Shown here: one piece after another, positions 34,806-41,778 of the stretch
How the letters are laid out: every line of letters starts with the position of its first letter
How positions within the stretch are numbered: position 1 is the first letter of the stretch
Assembly: GCF_021209385.1 (NCBI RefSeq)
Contig: NZ_JAJOIL010000031.1
Coordinates: forward strand, 1-64,000
DNA from: Seleniivibrio sp.
GTDB lineage: Bacteria > Chrysiogenota > Deferribacteres > Deferribacterales > Geovibrionaceae
Direction of reading: 5' to 3'
Length of the DNA stretch: 64,000 nucleotides
Program-made: the position numbers and the translations under genes
The notes under the pieces: generated by a model
What the model saw: the letters and a program-made list of their open reading frames with translations, nothing else
The model's database searches: none
What the model was told of the DNA's origin: nothing

Positions 34806-36020
34806 TTACTTAGCAGTACATTTACCGCCTGAACAGTTGACATATGCGTCAAGGAAATAGAATCTTGACATGTCGGGCAGTTTACATGTGTCTTTTAGGA
34901 AGTCATAAACTTCCATTGCGCGTCCGCCGGAAGCACAGTGGAATATAACATAGCCTGTTTTGGGGAGTTTCGCTGTAAAAGCGGGGCATCCGTTTGCAGT
35001 CTCTTTGGAAGAGATGTTGATGGAGCCGGGGAAAACGCCGTCGGTAAGTTCGTTTGCGTTGCGCACGTCAACGATTGTCACGTCAGCGGGTCTTTTTGCC
35101 GGGTCAGCAACAGTTGACATAAAGTAAGCTGTGCTTATGATGCCGGGTTCATCGCCCTGAGGCAGTCCGCCTGTTGCTGCGGGAGCAGCAGCTTTGGGTG
35201 CTTCAGCGGGAGCTGCAACTTTGCCTGCGGGCGCAAGGGGATATCCTGCCGCCTGCCACTCAGGAACGCCGCCTGCATAAACCTGAACGTTTTTGTATCC
35301 GAGTTTGAACATCTGCTCTGCTACAAAGTGAGATTTTTCACATTTGAATCCGCCGCAATAGGGGATATAAAGAGCCTCTTTGTCAGCGGGAAGATTGACC
35401 TTTGCAGTTGCCCACTCAGTGTCGGGAATGCTTATAGAACCGGGAATGGAGCCTTTGGCAAAAATCTTTGCGGGGCGTGCGTCTATGAAGACTGCTTTGC
35501 CGTTGTCAAAGAATTTTTTGGCTGTGTCGATAGTTATTTCGCCGTAGTTTTTTGTCTGCCAGTCGGGCATACCGTCAAGATACATCTTAACGTTTGTATA
35601 TCCCTGTTCTTTCAGATGTTTTGCTACGATGAGCGATTTTTCGCATTTAACGCCGCCGCAGTATGTCACTATGTAGGCATCTTTTGCGAGACCGAGTTTT
35701 TCAAATGCAGGCCAGTATTCAGCTATTGCTGTGTCTGACAGAAGGAAAGCTGTGGGAATATGAGATGCGGCAAAAACCTTTGCGGGGCGCGCATCAATGA
35801 GTGTGCCTCTGGTCTTGTCGTAGACGCCGTTACCGACTATCTTGTTGACTTCGTCAAACTTAACCAGTTCAACTTTGGCAGCTTTTGCCATGTCAGCAAC
35901 ACTAGCTGCCTCGGCGGCTTTGGCTGGTGCGGCGGGAGCTTTTGCAGCTTCTCCACAGCCCATAACAAAAAGAGCCGCAATCAGCGAGAGAACAATAAAC
36001 AGTCTGCTCATAAAACGCAT
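34806..36020 (-). CDS. triple-rhodanese lipoprotein (sulfur-carrier/sulfurtransferase)
   Basis: A 404-residue periplasmic lipoprotein. The signal ends with lipobox VMGC, followed by an Ala/Pro-rich linker. Three rhodanese domains follow (about 45-150, 155-255 and 290-400, the last after a second Ala/Pro linker). Each has an active-site cysteine: TYCGGVKCEKS, PYCGGFKCEKS and FHCASGGRA. The first two loops contain a second cysteine (CGGxKC). It likely binds and passes on sulfane sulfur, like the Sud polysulfide carrier. It stands beside the PsrABC-like operon, shares operator motifs with it, and has GGAGG before the start. SrrE/SrrF-type rhodaneses of selenite reductase are an alternative parallel. 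Confidence 0.92.
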   Translation of the reverse strand: MRFMSRLFIVLSLIAALFVMGCGEAAKAPAAPAKAAEAASVADMAKAAKVELVKFDEVNKIVGNGVYDKTRGTLIDARPAKVFAASHIPTAFLLSDTAIAEYWPAFEKLGLAKDAYIVTYCGGVKCEKSLIVAKHLKEQGYTNVKMYLDGMPDWQTKNYGEITIDTAKKFFDNGKAVFIDARPAKIFAKGSIPGSISIPDTEWATAKVNLPADKEALYIPYCGGFKCEKSHFVAEQMFKLGYKNVQVYAGGVPEWQAAGYPLAPAGKVAAPAEAPKAAAPAATGGLPQGDEPGIISTAYFMSTVADPAKRPADVTIVDVRNANELTDGVFPGSINISSKETANGCPAFTAKLPKTGYVIFHCASGGRAMEVYDFLKDTCKLPDMSRFYFLDAYVNCSGGKCTAK

Positions 36021-36382
36021 AAAACAACCTCCAACGTTTTTAATGCACTGTTGTCCATAAACTCAAACAAAGTTTGTTTATGATGTATATTAATATACAG
36101 AAATTCATATATTCTGTATACTGAATACAGTATGCAATCGTATTTAGCTTTACTTACAATGAAATAAAAAAATGAGGAACTGGTTTGTGAGTATCAACTG
36201 ATGTTTTGATTATACACATCTGTATATATTTTTCAATGCATATTACATGTATTATAAAATAATACGTAAAAAATCGACGGGATTTCTTATCAGCTTTCTG
36301 AAATTTAAAAAAAACGGATTTTTTTGAAAGGTTATTCGGTTTATCATTCGTCGGATTTGAGAAAAAATCTGTTGAACTGGAA
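36021..36382. promoter_or_regulatory. regulatory region upstream of the rhodanese gene
   Basis: No gene is seen here. It holds a 15-base palindrome AAACAAA-G-TTTGTTT in the leader (36065-36079), a perfect 16-base palindrome TGTATATTAATATACA (36084-36099) and the imperfect palindrome CTGTATACTGAATACAG (36114-36130). The remainder to 36382 is AT-rich without a visible signal. Confidence 0.55.
36084..36137. promoter_or_regulatory. tandem TGTATA/TATACA operator-like sites
   Basis: Two adjacent palindromes are TGTATATTAATATACA (36084-36099) and CTGTAT-N5-ATACAG (36114-36130). The second, extended to 36137, matches the opposite-strand site at 40617-40643, upstream of the molybdoenzyme operon, at about 20 of 24 positions. 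They probably bind a shared regulator. Confidence 0.55.
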
Positions 36383-36412
36383 AAAGAAAAGGCAGCCCGA
36401 AGGCTGCCTTTT
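36383..36412 (-). terminator. terminator of the molybdoenzyme operon
   Basis: GGCAGCC-TTCG-GGCTGCC with AAAA/TTTT flanks, followed on the minus strand by TTTTCTTTTT. It lies just after the stop of the NrfD-like gene at 36432. Confidence 0.9.
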
Positions 36413-36431
36413 ATATTTGTCTGTGAATATC

Positions 36432-37655
36432 TTAGTGATGTTCAGGCGTTTTCAGGTCGAGGAATTTTTCAGCGCTGAAATACATAAACATCGCCGCACC
36501 TATACCGAGGAGGAAAATTCCCCATTCGGCTATGGACGGTGAATATATCGCGAGACCGTTAACGTTTGCATGTACACCGGAACCGTCAGTTGCCGCGCGC
36601 ATAACGGGCATCTGACCTGCCACTATGTAGTTAACCCTTGTGAAATAGAGACCTATCATGAACACAAGTCCTGCGATTCCGTATCTTGTTGTGTTTCCTT
36701 TTGCTGTTACAAGCAGAAGAAGGGGAATTATCACTGCCAGAAGCATCTCGCCAATCCAGAAGTTAGCCGCCAGAGGTCCTGCTATGAGAGCCATTGCGGA
36801 CTCATATGAACCTGCGGGCTGTGTGAAGATGGATGTGAGGAACTTCCAGACATACATAAGCATCATTATGCCGATACCGCCGCCCATGAGTTTTGCAAGC
36901 GCATTCATGGAAGGCTTGAACTCTTCGGGGATGCTGAATCTGTATGCGATGTTATGCACAAGCATAAGCAGAGCCGCACCCGCTGTTATGCCGGAAACCA
37001 CGAGGAACAGAGGGAAGTGTACGCCGTACAGCCAGGGACGTGCGGTGAGTGAACCGAACACGAAACCGAGGTTGCTTGTCGCAAGCGTACCGACTACCAT
37101 TGCCGCAAAGCCGAGCATGGCGGCAGTTCTGTGGTCTTTTTCAGTGGGGTGCGCTTTGAAAGCATAGTAAAGCTCAAGAGCGAGTATCACAAGTTCTATT
37201 GAATAGAACACGCCCATCCAGAGGATAGGTGCTGTGAAGTTGGGAGAAAGCATCATCCAGATGATCATGCGGACGGGGTGCCCGAGTTCCATAAGGATCT
37301 GAGTGAAACCTGCAAGCAGAACCAGTGTCGCAAGGACAACTATGCGTCTGCCGATTTTTGCGAAGTTCTCAAATCCGAATGCGTGTCCGAGACCGCCTAT
37401 GAAGGCGAGACCTGTTGATGTGATAACAAAATATGCGTATGTTCCGATGAGCATACCCCACGGCACCTCGCGGTTGACCGCATACATTTGTTCGTGACCT
37501 TTCACAAGCACAATAACTGCTGTTACAGCGCCTATGCCCGCCAGAACCAGACCTATAAGGATCAGGGGCATGACAGGGATATCTTTGTTGAAGGTAATCA
37601 GGCTTTTAAGAGCCGCTACCATTCCTTGTTTTGTTTCAGTATCGTGAGCTGACAT
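36432..37655 (-). CDS. NrfD/PsrC-type membrane anchor of molybdoenzyme
   Basis: A 407-residue integral membrane protein with about ten hydrophobic segments, of the NrfD/PsrC quinone-binding family. EVPWGMLIGTYAYFVITSTG near residue 45 is the conserved N-terminal block, with GHPVRMIIWM and PWLYGVHFPLFLVVSG later. It anchors the complex and exchanges electrons with the menaquinone pool. It is third in the operon after the catalytic and Fe-S subunits, 14 bases downstream of the ferredoxin gene. SrrC and PhsC-like anchors look alike. Confidence 0.93.
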   Translation of the reverse strand: MSAHDTETKQGMVAALKSLITFNKDIPVMPLILIGLVLAGIGAVTAVIVLVKGHEQMYAVNREVPWGMLIGTYAYFVITSTGLAFIGGLGHAFGFENFAKIGRRIVVLATLVLLAGFTQILMELGHPVRMIIWMMLSPNFTAPILWMGVFYSIELVILALELYYAFKAHPTEKDHRTAAMLGFAAMVVGTLATSNLGFVFGSLTARPWLYGVHFPLFLVVSGITAGAALLMLVHNIAYRFSIPEEFKPSMNALAKLMGGGIGIMMLMYVWKFLTSIFTQPAGSYESAMALIAGPLAANFWIGEMLLAVIIPLLLLVTAKGNTTRYGIAGLVFMIGLYFTRVNYIVAGQMPVMRAATDGSGVHANVNGLAIYSPSIAEWGIFLLGIGAAMFMYFSAEKFLDLKTPEHH

Positions 37656-37669
37656 TCTTTCCTCCGTCC

Positions 37670-38227
37670 TTACTTGATGATGTAGAACAGTCTGGGTCTG
37701 GTATTTTTTTCTGGCTTAAGCTGATATGTATCATGCTTTGCCAGCAGCTTCGCAGCTTTAGAGTTCGGGTCGTTCAGGTCGCCGAAAACTCTTACCTTTG
37801 TGGGGCATGTTTCCACACACGCGGGCTCTCTGCCTTCGGGAAGTCTGTGATAGCAGAAAGTACATTTTTCAATAGCGTTGTGAACCTCGCTTACGAACCT
37901 TGCATCATAGGGGCAAGCTGTCATACATGCTTTGCAGATGATACATTTTTTATAGTCGATGAGAACCACACCCTCGTCTGTTTTGTACGTTGCGCTTGTG
38001 GGGCATACGCTTGCACAGGGGGTGTTTTCACAGTGCTGGCACTGTGAAGGTTCAAAATCCAGACGGAGATTGGGGAATGTGCCTTTAAGCTCTTTTTCCG
38101 CAACCCATATTCTGTATTGTTCGTCGCCAACCTCAACGCCGTTCTCAAACTTGCAGGCGACTGTACATGCCTTGCAGTTAAGGCATTTTTTAGCATCTAA
38201 TACGATTCCGTATTTTTTCTGACTCAT
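37670..38227 (-). CDS. four-cluster ferredoxin subunit of molybdoenzyme (PsrB/PhsB-like)
   Basis: A 185-residue electron-transfer subunit with 16 cysteines in the usual four blocks: CLNCKACTVACKFEN, CQHCENTPCASVCP, CIICKACMTACPYDAR and CTFCYHRL...ACVETCPT. It should hold four 4Fe-4S clusters and link the NrfD-like quinone-interacting anchor to the Tat-exported catalytic subunit. It has no signal of its own, as is normal for co-exported partners. It lies 11 bases after the catalytic gene. Confidence 0.95.
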   Translation of the reverse strand: MSQKKYGIVLDAKKCLNCKACTVACKFENGVEVGDEQYRIWVAEKELKGTFPNLRLDFEPSQCQHCENTPCASVCPTSATYKTDEGVVLIDYKKCIICKACMTACPYDARFVSEVHNAIEKCTFCYHRLPEGREPACVETCPTKVRVFGDLNDPNSKAAKLLAKHDTYQLKPEKNTRPRLFYIIK

Positions 38228-38238
38228 TTCAGCCTCCC

Positions 38239-40557
38239 TTAAGCCTTAGCGATTGATACAAAAGTTTCGTGCATTGCGGCGTTGCCGGAAATAGGCTCGA
38301 GGTAATCCTCAAGTATAGCCGCCTGTGATGCGCCTTTTTTGTATACAAGGCTGAGTTGGGGTGAAAGTCGTCCGAAGCCGTGGGCGAAGAACACGCAGTC
38401 TTTGCGTATCTTCTCTGTTGAGAAGACCTTTACGGTCTGCTCACCGACAGAGCTTTTAACGGTGACATAGTCGCCGGAAATAACGCCTATCTTCCTGGCT
38501 TCGGCAGTGTTTATCCAGATAACGTTCTCTTTCTGGATTTCCCACAGATATTCGTTGTTCTGTGTGCCTGTGTGTGTATTGAAACCGTGACGTCCGAGGA
38601 TCATACGGTATTTGCCGGGCTCGGGCTGGCGGGGTGCCGCATAGATGGGCAGGGGGCTCAGACCTTTGTCGGCGTATTTAACGTTTGCAAGCTCTATCTT
38701 TCCGGTTCTGGTTTTAAAGCGGAATTCGGGGTTGCGTGTTTTGCCGTATGATGCTTCGTCTGTGAGGTAGAAAACTCCCTCTTTCATCATCTGCTCGTAT
38801 GCGCCAGGGTGATCTGCGAGCTGATGTTTGATGTATTCTTCCAGAGGCTGACCGAAGATGTCTTCGGCAACGTCCATTTTGAAGTCTTCAACTTCCATTT
38901 CGTCAGCATCGTCCCAGAGTTCAGGCAGTTTCAGCATTTCATTGATGATGCCGCCTGCTATCTCGAACATGGATTTTGTGCCGAAAACAGGTTCGACGAC
39001 CGGCTGACGGAATGTTGCGATGGGCCATATGCTGGCAAGGTTGTGAACAGAATCCCAACGCTCAAGGTAGGTTGATTCCGGAATAACAAGGTCTGCGAAG
39101 TATGCAACCTCTGTCATCTGGATATCAATTACAGCCATGAACTTGATCTTTTTCAGCATCTCCATTGTTTTTGCACGGTTAGGCACTGCTTCTATGAAGT
39201 TCTGTTTGTAAACGATCATTGCCTCAACAGGATAGGGATCCTGTGCGATGATGGCGTCTCTGAATCTCAGCCAGCTACCATCTTTTTCACCGAGATATGC
39301 GACACTGTCAGTGGGCATATTGTCAGACCTTTTATCCTGAGGCAGTCTGTTTTTGACAGATGATGCAACGTCGATACGGTCGTCGGTCATTTCAAAATAA
39401 GGGAAGAGCGGGTCGAGGTTTTTAAGCGGTACAGACGCTTTGGGGCAGATACCGCCGGGTGCATCCCAGCAGCCGCATATGGCTGTGAGGATGGCGCAGG
39501 CTCTGCGGAAGTAGACGTCGTTGACATACCAGCTTGTTCTTCTGCCGGGGTATGCAACTGCAGCAGGTGCAGCCTTTGCAAATTCTCTTGCAACCCAGCG
39601 GATTTCAACAGCGGGAATTTCGCACTCTTTTTCCGCCCATTCGGGAGTGTGGGGTGCGATCATTGTTTCAAGGTCTGCAAAACCGTCGCAGAACTGTTCA
39701 ACAAACGCCGCGTCGTAAAGTTTTTCTGTTATGATAACGTTGATAACGCCGAGAACGAACGCAAGGTCGGTTCCGGGTTTGACGGGATACCATTTATCCG
39801 CCTTTGTCGCTGTGTTTGTGAAGCGGGGGTCGAGATAGATGAGCTTCGCGCCTTCGGGTTTATATTTAACAAAGTCGATTGAGTCGGGAGTAACGATAGC
39901 TTCCGCTCTGTTTGCTCCGAACATGATAACGAACTTTGAATTTTTAAGGTCAGCATCAGGGTATACGCCGTACACTGATGACCATCCCTGAATAACAGAG
40001 GACAGACAGAGAGTGGGGTGGCGTACGGTATTTGTTGAACCGTAAGACTGAACAAGGTATTGGAACATTTCTTCCTGAAAACCTTCTGATGATGCGAAGG
40101 CAACGGAGCTTCTGTTCTCGTTTTTAACTTTGAACTCTTTCAGTTTTTCTGCAACAAGTTTAAACGCCTCTTCATAGGAAATTTCTTTCCATTTTCCCTC
40201 GCCTCTTTCGCCCACGCGAAGCAGAGGTTTGGTGAGTCTTTCGGGGTTATATGGTTCTTCAGCGCCTGCGTTTCCTCTTGCGCAAAGCATGGCACGGCTC
40301 TTGAAAAACTTAGGATTGGGGTTAAGTTTTTTAAGTCTGCCGTCCACGACATGAGCGAAGAAACCGCATTTGTTAACGCACATTTCGCAGCTTGACGCTA
40401 TGTGCTTTTCTCCTATCTCACCGGTGGGAGCGGGCGAATGTCCGCTTGCCACAGCTTTGAGAGTGGAGAGGTTTGCAGCAACGAGGCCGGCTGCAACAAC
40501 ACCGCCCGAGGCTGCGAGGAACTTTCTACGGCTAACATTCATACCGGAAAGCGTCAT
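38239..40557 (-). CDS. PsrA/PhsA-type molybdopterin oxidoreductase (polysulfide, thiosulfate or selenite reductase)
   Basis: A 772-residue Tat-exported catalytic subunit of the DMSO reductase family. The signal is NVSRRKFLAASGG. An N-terminal 4Fe-4S motif is SSCEMCVNKCGFF plus the later AMLCARGN. HPTLCLSS contains the likely molybdenum-ligand cysteine. VMFGANRAEA, AVIDIQMTEVAYFADLVIPE and the C-terminal GRHGFNTHTGTQNN bind the two pterins. Length and subunit order match PsrA and PhsA, and also SrrA of selenite respiration. The three-domain rhodanese neighbour favours a sulfur acceptor. GGAGG lies seven bases before the ATG at 40557. A promoter with an overlapping palindrome lies upstream. Confidence 0.93.
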   Translation of the reverse strand: MTLSGMNVSRRKFLAASGGVVAAGLVAANLSTLKAVASGHSPAPTGEIGEKHIASSCEMCVNKCGFFAHVVDGRLKKLNPNPKFFKSRAMLCARGNAGAEEPYNPERLTKPLLRVGERGEGKWKEISYEEAFKLVAEKLKEFKVKNENRSSVAFASSEGFQEEMFQYLVQSYGSTNTVRHPTLCLSSVIQGWSSVYGVYPDADLKNSKFVIMFGANRAEAIVTPDSIDFVKYKPEGAKLIYLDPRFTNTATKADKWYPVKPGTDLAFVLGVINVIITEKLYDAAFVEQFCDGFADLETMIAPHTPEWAEKECEIPAVEIRWVAREFAKAAPAAVAYPGRRTSWYVNDVYFRRACAILTAICGCWDAPGGICPKASVPLKNLDPLFPYFEMTDDRIDVASSVKNRLPQDKRSDNMPTDSVAYLGEKDGSWLRFRDAIIAQDPYPVEAMIVYKQNFIEAVPNRAKTMEMLKKIKFMAVIDIQMTEVAYFADLVIPESTYLERWDSVHNLASIWPIATFRQPVVEPVFGTKSMFEIAGGIINEMLKLPELWDDADEMEVEDFKMDVAEDIFGQPLEEYIKHQLADHPGAYEQMMKEGVFYLTDEASYGKTRNPEFRFKTRTGKIELANVKYADKGLSPLPIYAAPRQPEPGKYRMILGRHGFNTHTGTQNNEYLWEIQKENVIWINTAEARKIGVISGDYVTVKSSVGEQTVKVFSTEKIRKDCVFFAHGFGRLSPQLSLVYKKGASQAAILEDYLEPISGNAAMHETFVSIAKA

Positions 40558-40616
40558 AGGGGGACCTCCTAATTGTGTAACAACATCAGTATCTTAAAAA
40601 TACTATTCGTACATCT

Positions 40617-40662
40617 CTATGTATACGGTATACAATATACAGATTTTCATACATTTAAGCAA
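40617..40662 (-). promoter_or_regulatory. promoter and operator of the molybdoenzyme operon
   Basis: On the minus strand TTGCTT (40662-40657) and TATATT (40639-40634) are 17 bases apart. The perfect palindrome TGTATAC-G-GTATACA (40620-40634) covers the presumed transcription start, as expected for a repressor site. The neighbouring CTGTATATTG half extends the match to the sites upstream of the rhodanese gene. Confidence 0.6.
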
Positions 40663-40828
40663 GTGATTTCTGGTATTTTTTATTGATTTTTAAACGTTGT
40701 TAGATTTTTATATAACGTTTTAAATGGTTCATATGAAAAGGCTAAAATCAGATGTATTATCGCCTTGTGTTTAAGTATGCTCCGTTTAAAACGGACGCAC
40801 GTGTATTCTCTTTTGTTATAATTTACTT

Positions 40829-40951
40829 AAATTAGGACATGTATGGGTTTATTTGAACGTATTGATTTATTAATGTATATTTGGGATGGGAATTTCAGAA
40901 AAAAGTATGAACGCCGTGCCTGCAAAAAAATCAGACACGGCTCAAATTTTT
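40829..40951 (+). ncRNA. possible small RNA upstream of DUF134 gene
   Basis: An extended -10 (TGTTATAAT, 40814-40822) is followed about 90 bases later by the stem GCCGTG...CTG / CAG...CACGGC (40913-40941) and, five bases on, T7. A transcript of about 120 bases is possible. The poly-A loop also makes the hairpin a candidate end for the opposing DUF134 gene. Weak evidence. Confidence 0.2.
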
Positions 40952-40952
40952 T

Positions 40953-41414
40953 TCAGAGAACCTTATTAACTTTTAAGGGACATTCGCAGTATTTGCCGCA
41001 TCGTTTCATTTTGATAACCTCATGAGAACCGCATTTTTCGCACACAGTGTCTTCCTCTGACTGGCAGAATCCCTGACACCATTCATGCCCGCACTCAATA
41101 CATTTCAGGTCGCGTTCGCATATTTCTATATTGCTGTCATATGCGATGCTGAGGATAAAGCCGTTGATGAGAGCGTAGGTTACCGATTGTCTTGCCTGTT
41201 CGATAATGCGTCCGAAGGTCTGTCTCGAAACACCCATCTGATCGGCGGCGTCGTTTTGGGACAAACCCTCCAGATCTGCGAGGCGCATAGCCTCAAGCTG
41301 GTCAGCCGGAATTGCTATAACTTTTGAATCTCTTGTCTCGTCAATGTTCACAGGACCAAAAGCCTTGTATGTCAGCCTGTGCTTGACAAGTCTCTTTTTT
41401 ACAGGACGTGCCAT
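40953..41414 (-). CDS. DUF134/UPF0251 family helix-turn-helix protein with cysteine-rich C-terminus
   Basis: A 153-residue putative regulator. The N-terminal DUF134 part (residues 1-95) contains DQLEAMRLADLEGLSQNDAA and the helix-turn-helix QMGVSRQTFGRIIEQAR. The C-terminal part (about 100-148) has eight or more cysteines in pairs (CIECGHEWC, CEKCGSH, CGKYCEC), which looks like a metal-binding or Fe-S ribbon. It lies between the molybdoenzyme operon and the porin gene, so it is the best local candidate for binding the TGTATA operators. This is an inference. Confidence 0.88.
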   Translation of the reverse strand: MARPVKKRLVKHRLTYKAFGPVNIDETRDSKVIAIPADQLEAMRLADLEGLSQNDAADQMGVSRQTFGRIIEQARQSVTYALINGFILSIAYDSNIEICERDLKCIECGHEWCQGFCQSEEDTVCEKCGSHEVIKMKRCGKYCECPLKVNKVL

Positions 41415-41722
41415 ATTTCTTCCTTTCGCGCATCGTAATAAAATAGTTGAAAATAAAGTTAATACCTTAATGCGCTGATTTATTCAGGTTTATCAACAAA
41501 CAATACAAAAAACTGATTTCCGCACCAAATGAAGCGTCAGCATCTTTGCGTCTTGAAAACAGTTATGTGTAATTTGTAATAAACTCATGTTTACTCATAA
41601 TGTACGCATATGTATAAACGCGCATAAACTAATATACTATCATCAATACCTGATTTCTATAGATATTCAAGAATTAAATTTGCAAAATTTGATTTAATAC
41701 TAAAAACTATTTGTTATGAATA
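41415..41722. promoter_or_regulatory. AT-rich region upstream of DUF134 gene
   Basis: No gene is seen. The sequence is very AT-rich with imperfect TATG/CATA repeats around 41600-41640. It presumably holds the DUF134 promoter, but no convincing hexamer pair was found. Confidence 0.35.
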
Positions 41723-41755
41723 AAAAAGAAAAGGCAGCCCAAAACGGGCTGCCCT
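41723..41755 (-). terminator. terminator of the porin gene
   Basis: On the minus strand GGCAGCCC-GTTTT-GGGCTGCC is followed by TTTTCTTTTTT. It lies directly after the stop of the gene at 41779. Confidence 0.9.
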
Positions 41756-41778
41756 TCTCACAAAAAACCTACAGGGGA

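Larger units (their letters stand above)
40558..40952. promoter_or_regulatory. intergenic region between molybdoenzyme and DUF134 genes
   Basis: This AT-rich gap holds the operon promoter and operator (40617-40662), a TCCGTTT-A-AAACGGA palindrome (40781-40795), and an extended -10 TGTTATAAT on the plus strand (40814-40822). A strong hairpin (40913-40941) follows. It could hold a small plus-strand RNA. No convincing protein gene was found. Confidence 0.45.

Noticed and set aside
36021-36382. Sigma-54 promoter for the rhodanese gene or molybdoenzyme operon
   Set aside because: No GG-N10-GC pair with acceptable flanks was found in either upstream region. A sigma-70 type pair is visible for the molybdoenzyme operon.
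40843-41025. Open frame of 60 codons on the plus strand
   Set aside because: It runs into the 3' end of the DUF134 gene on the opposite strand, has no ribosome site and resembles no family. The region is better explained as promoter, hairpin and possible small RNA.
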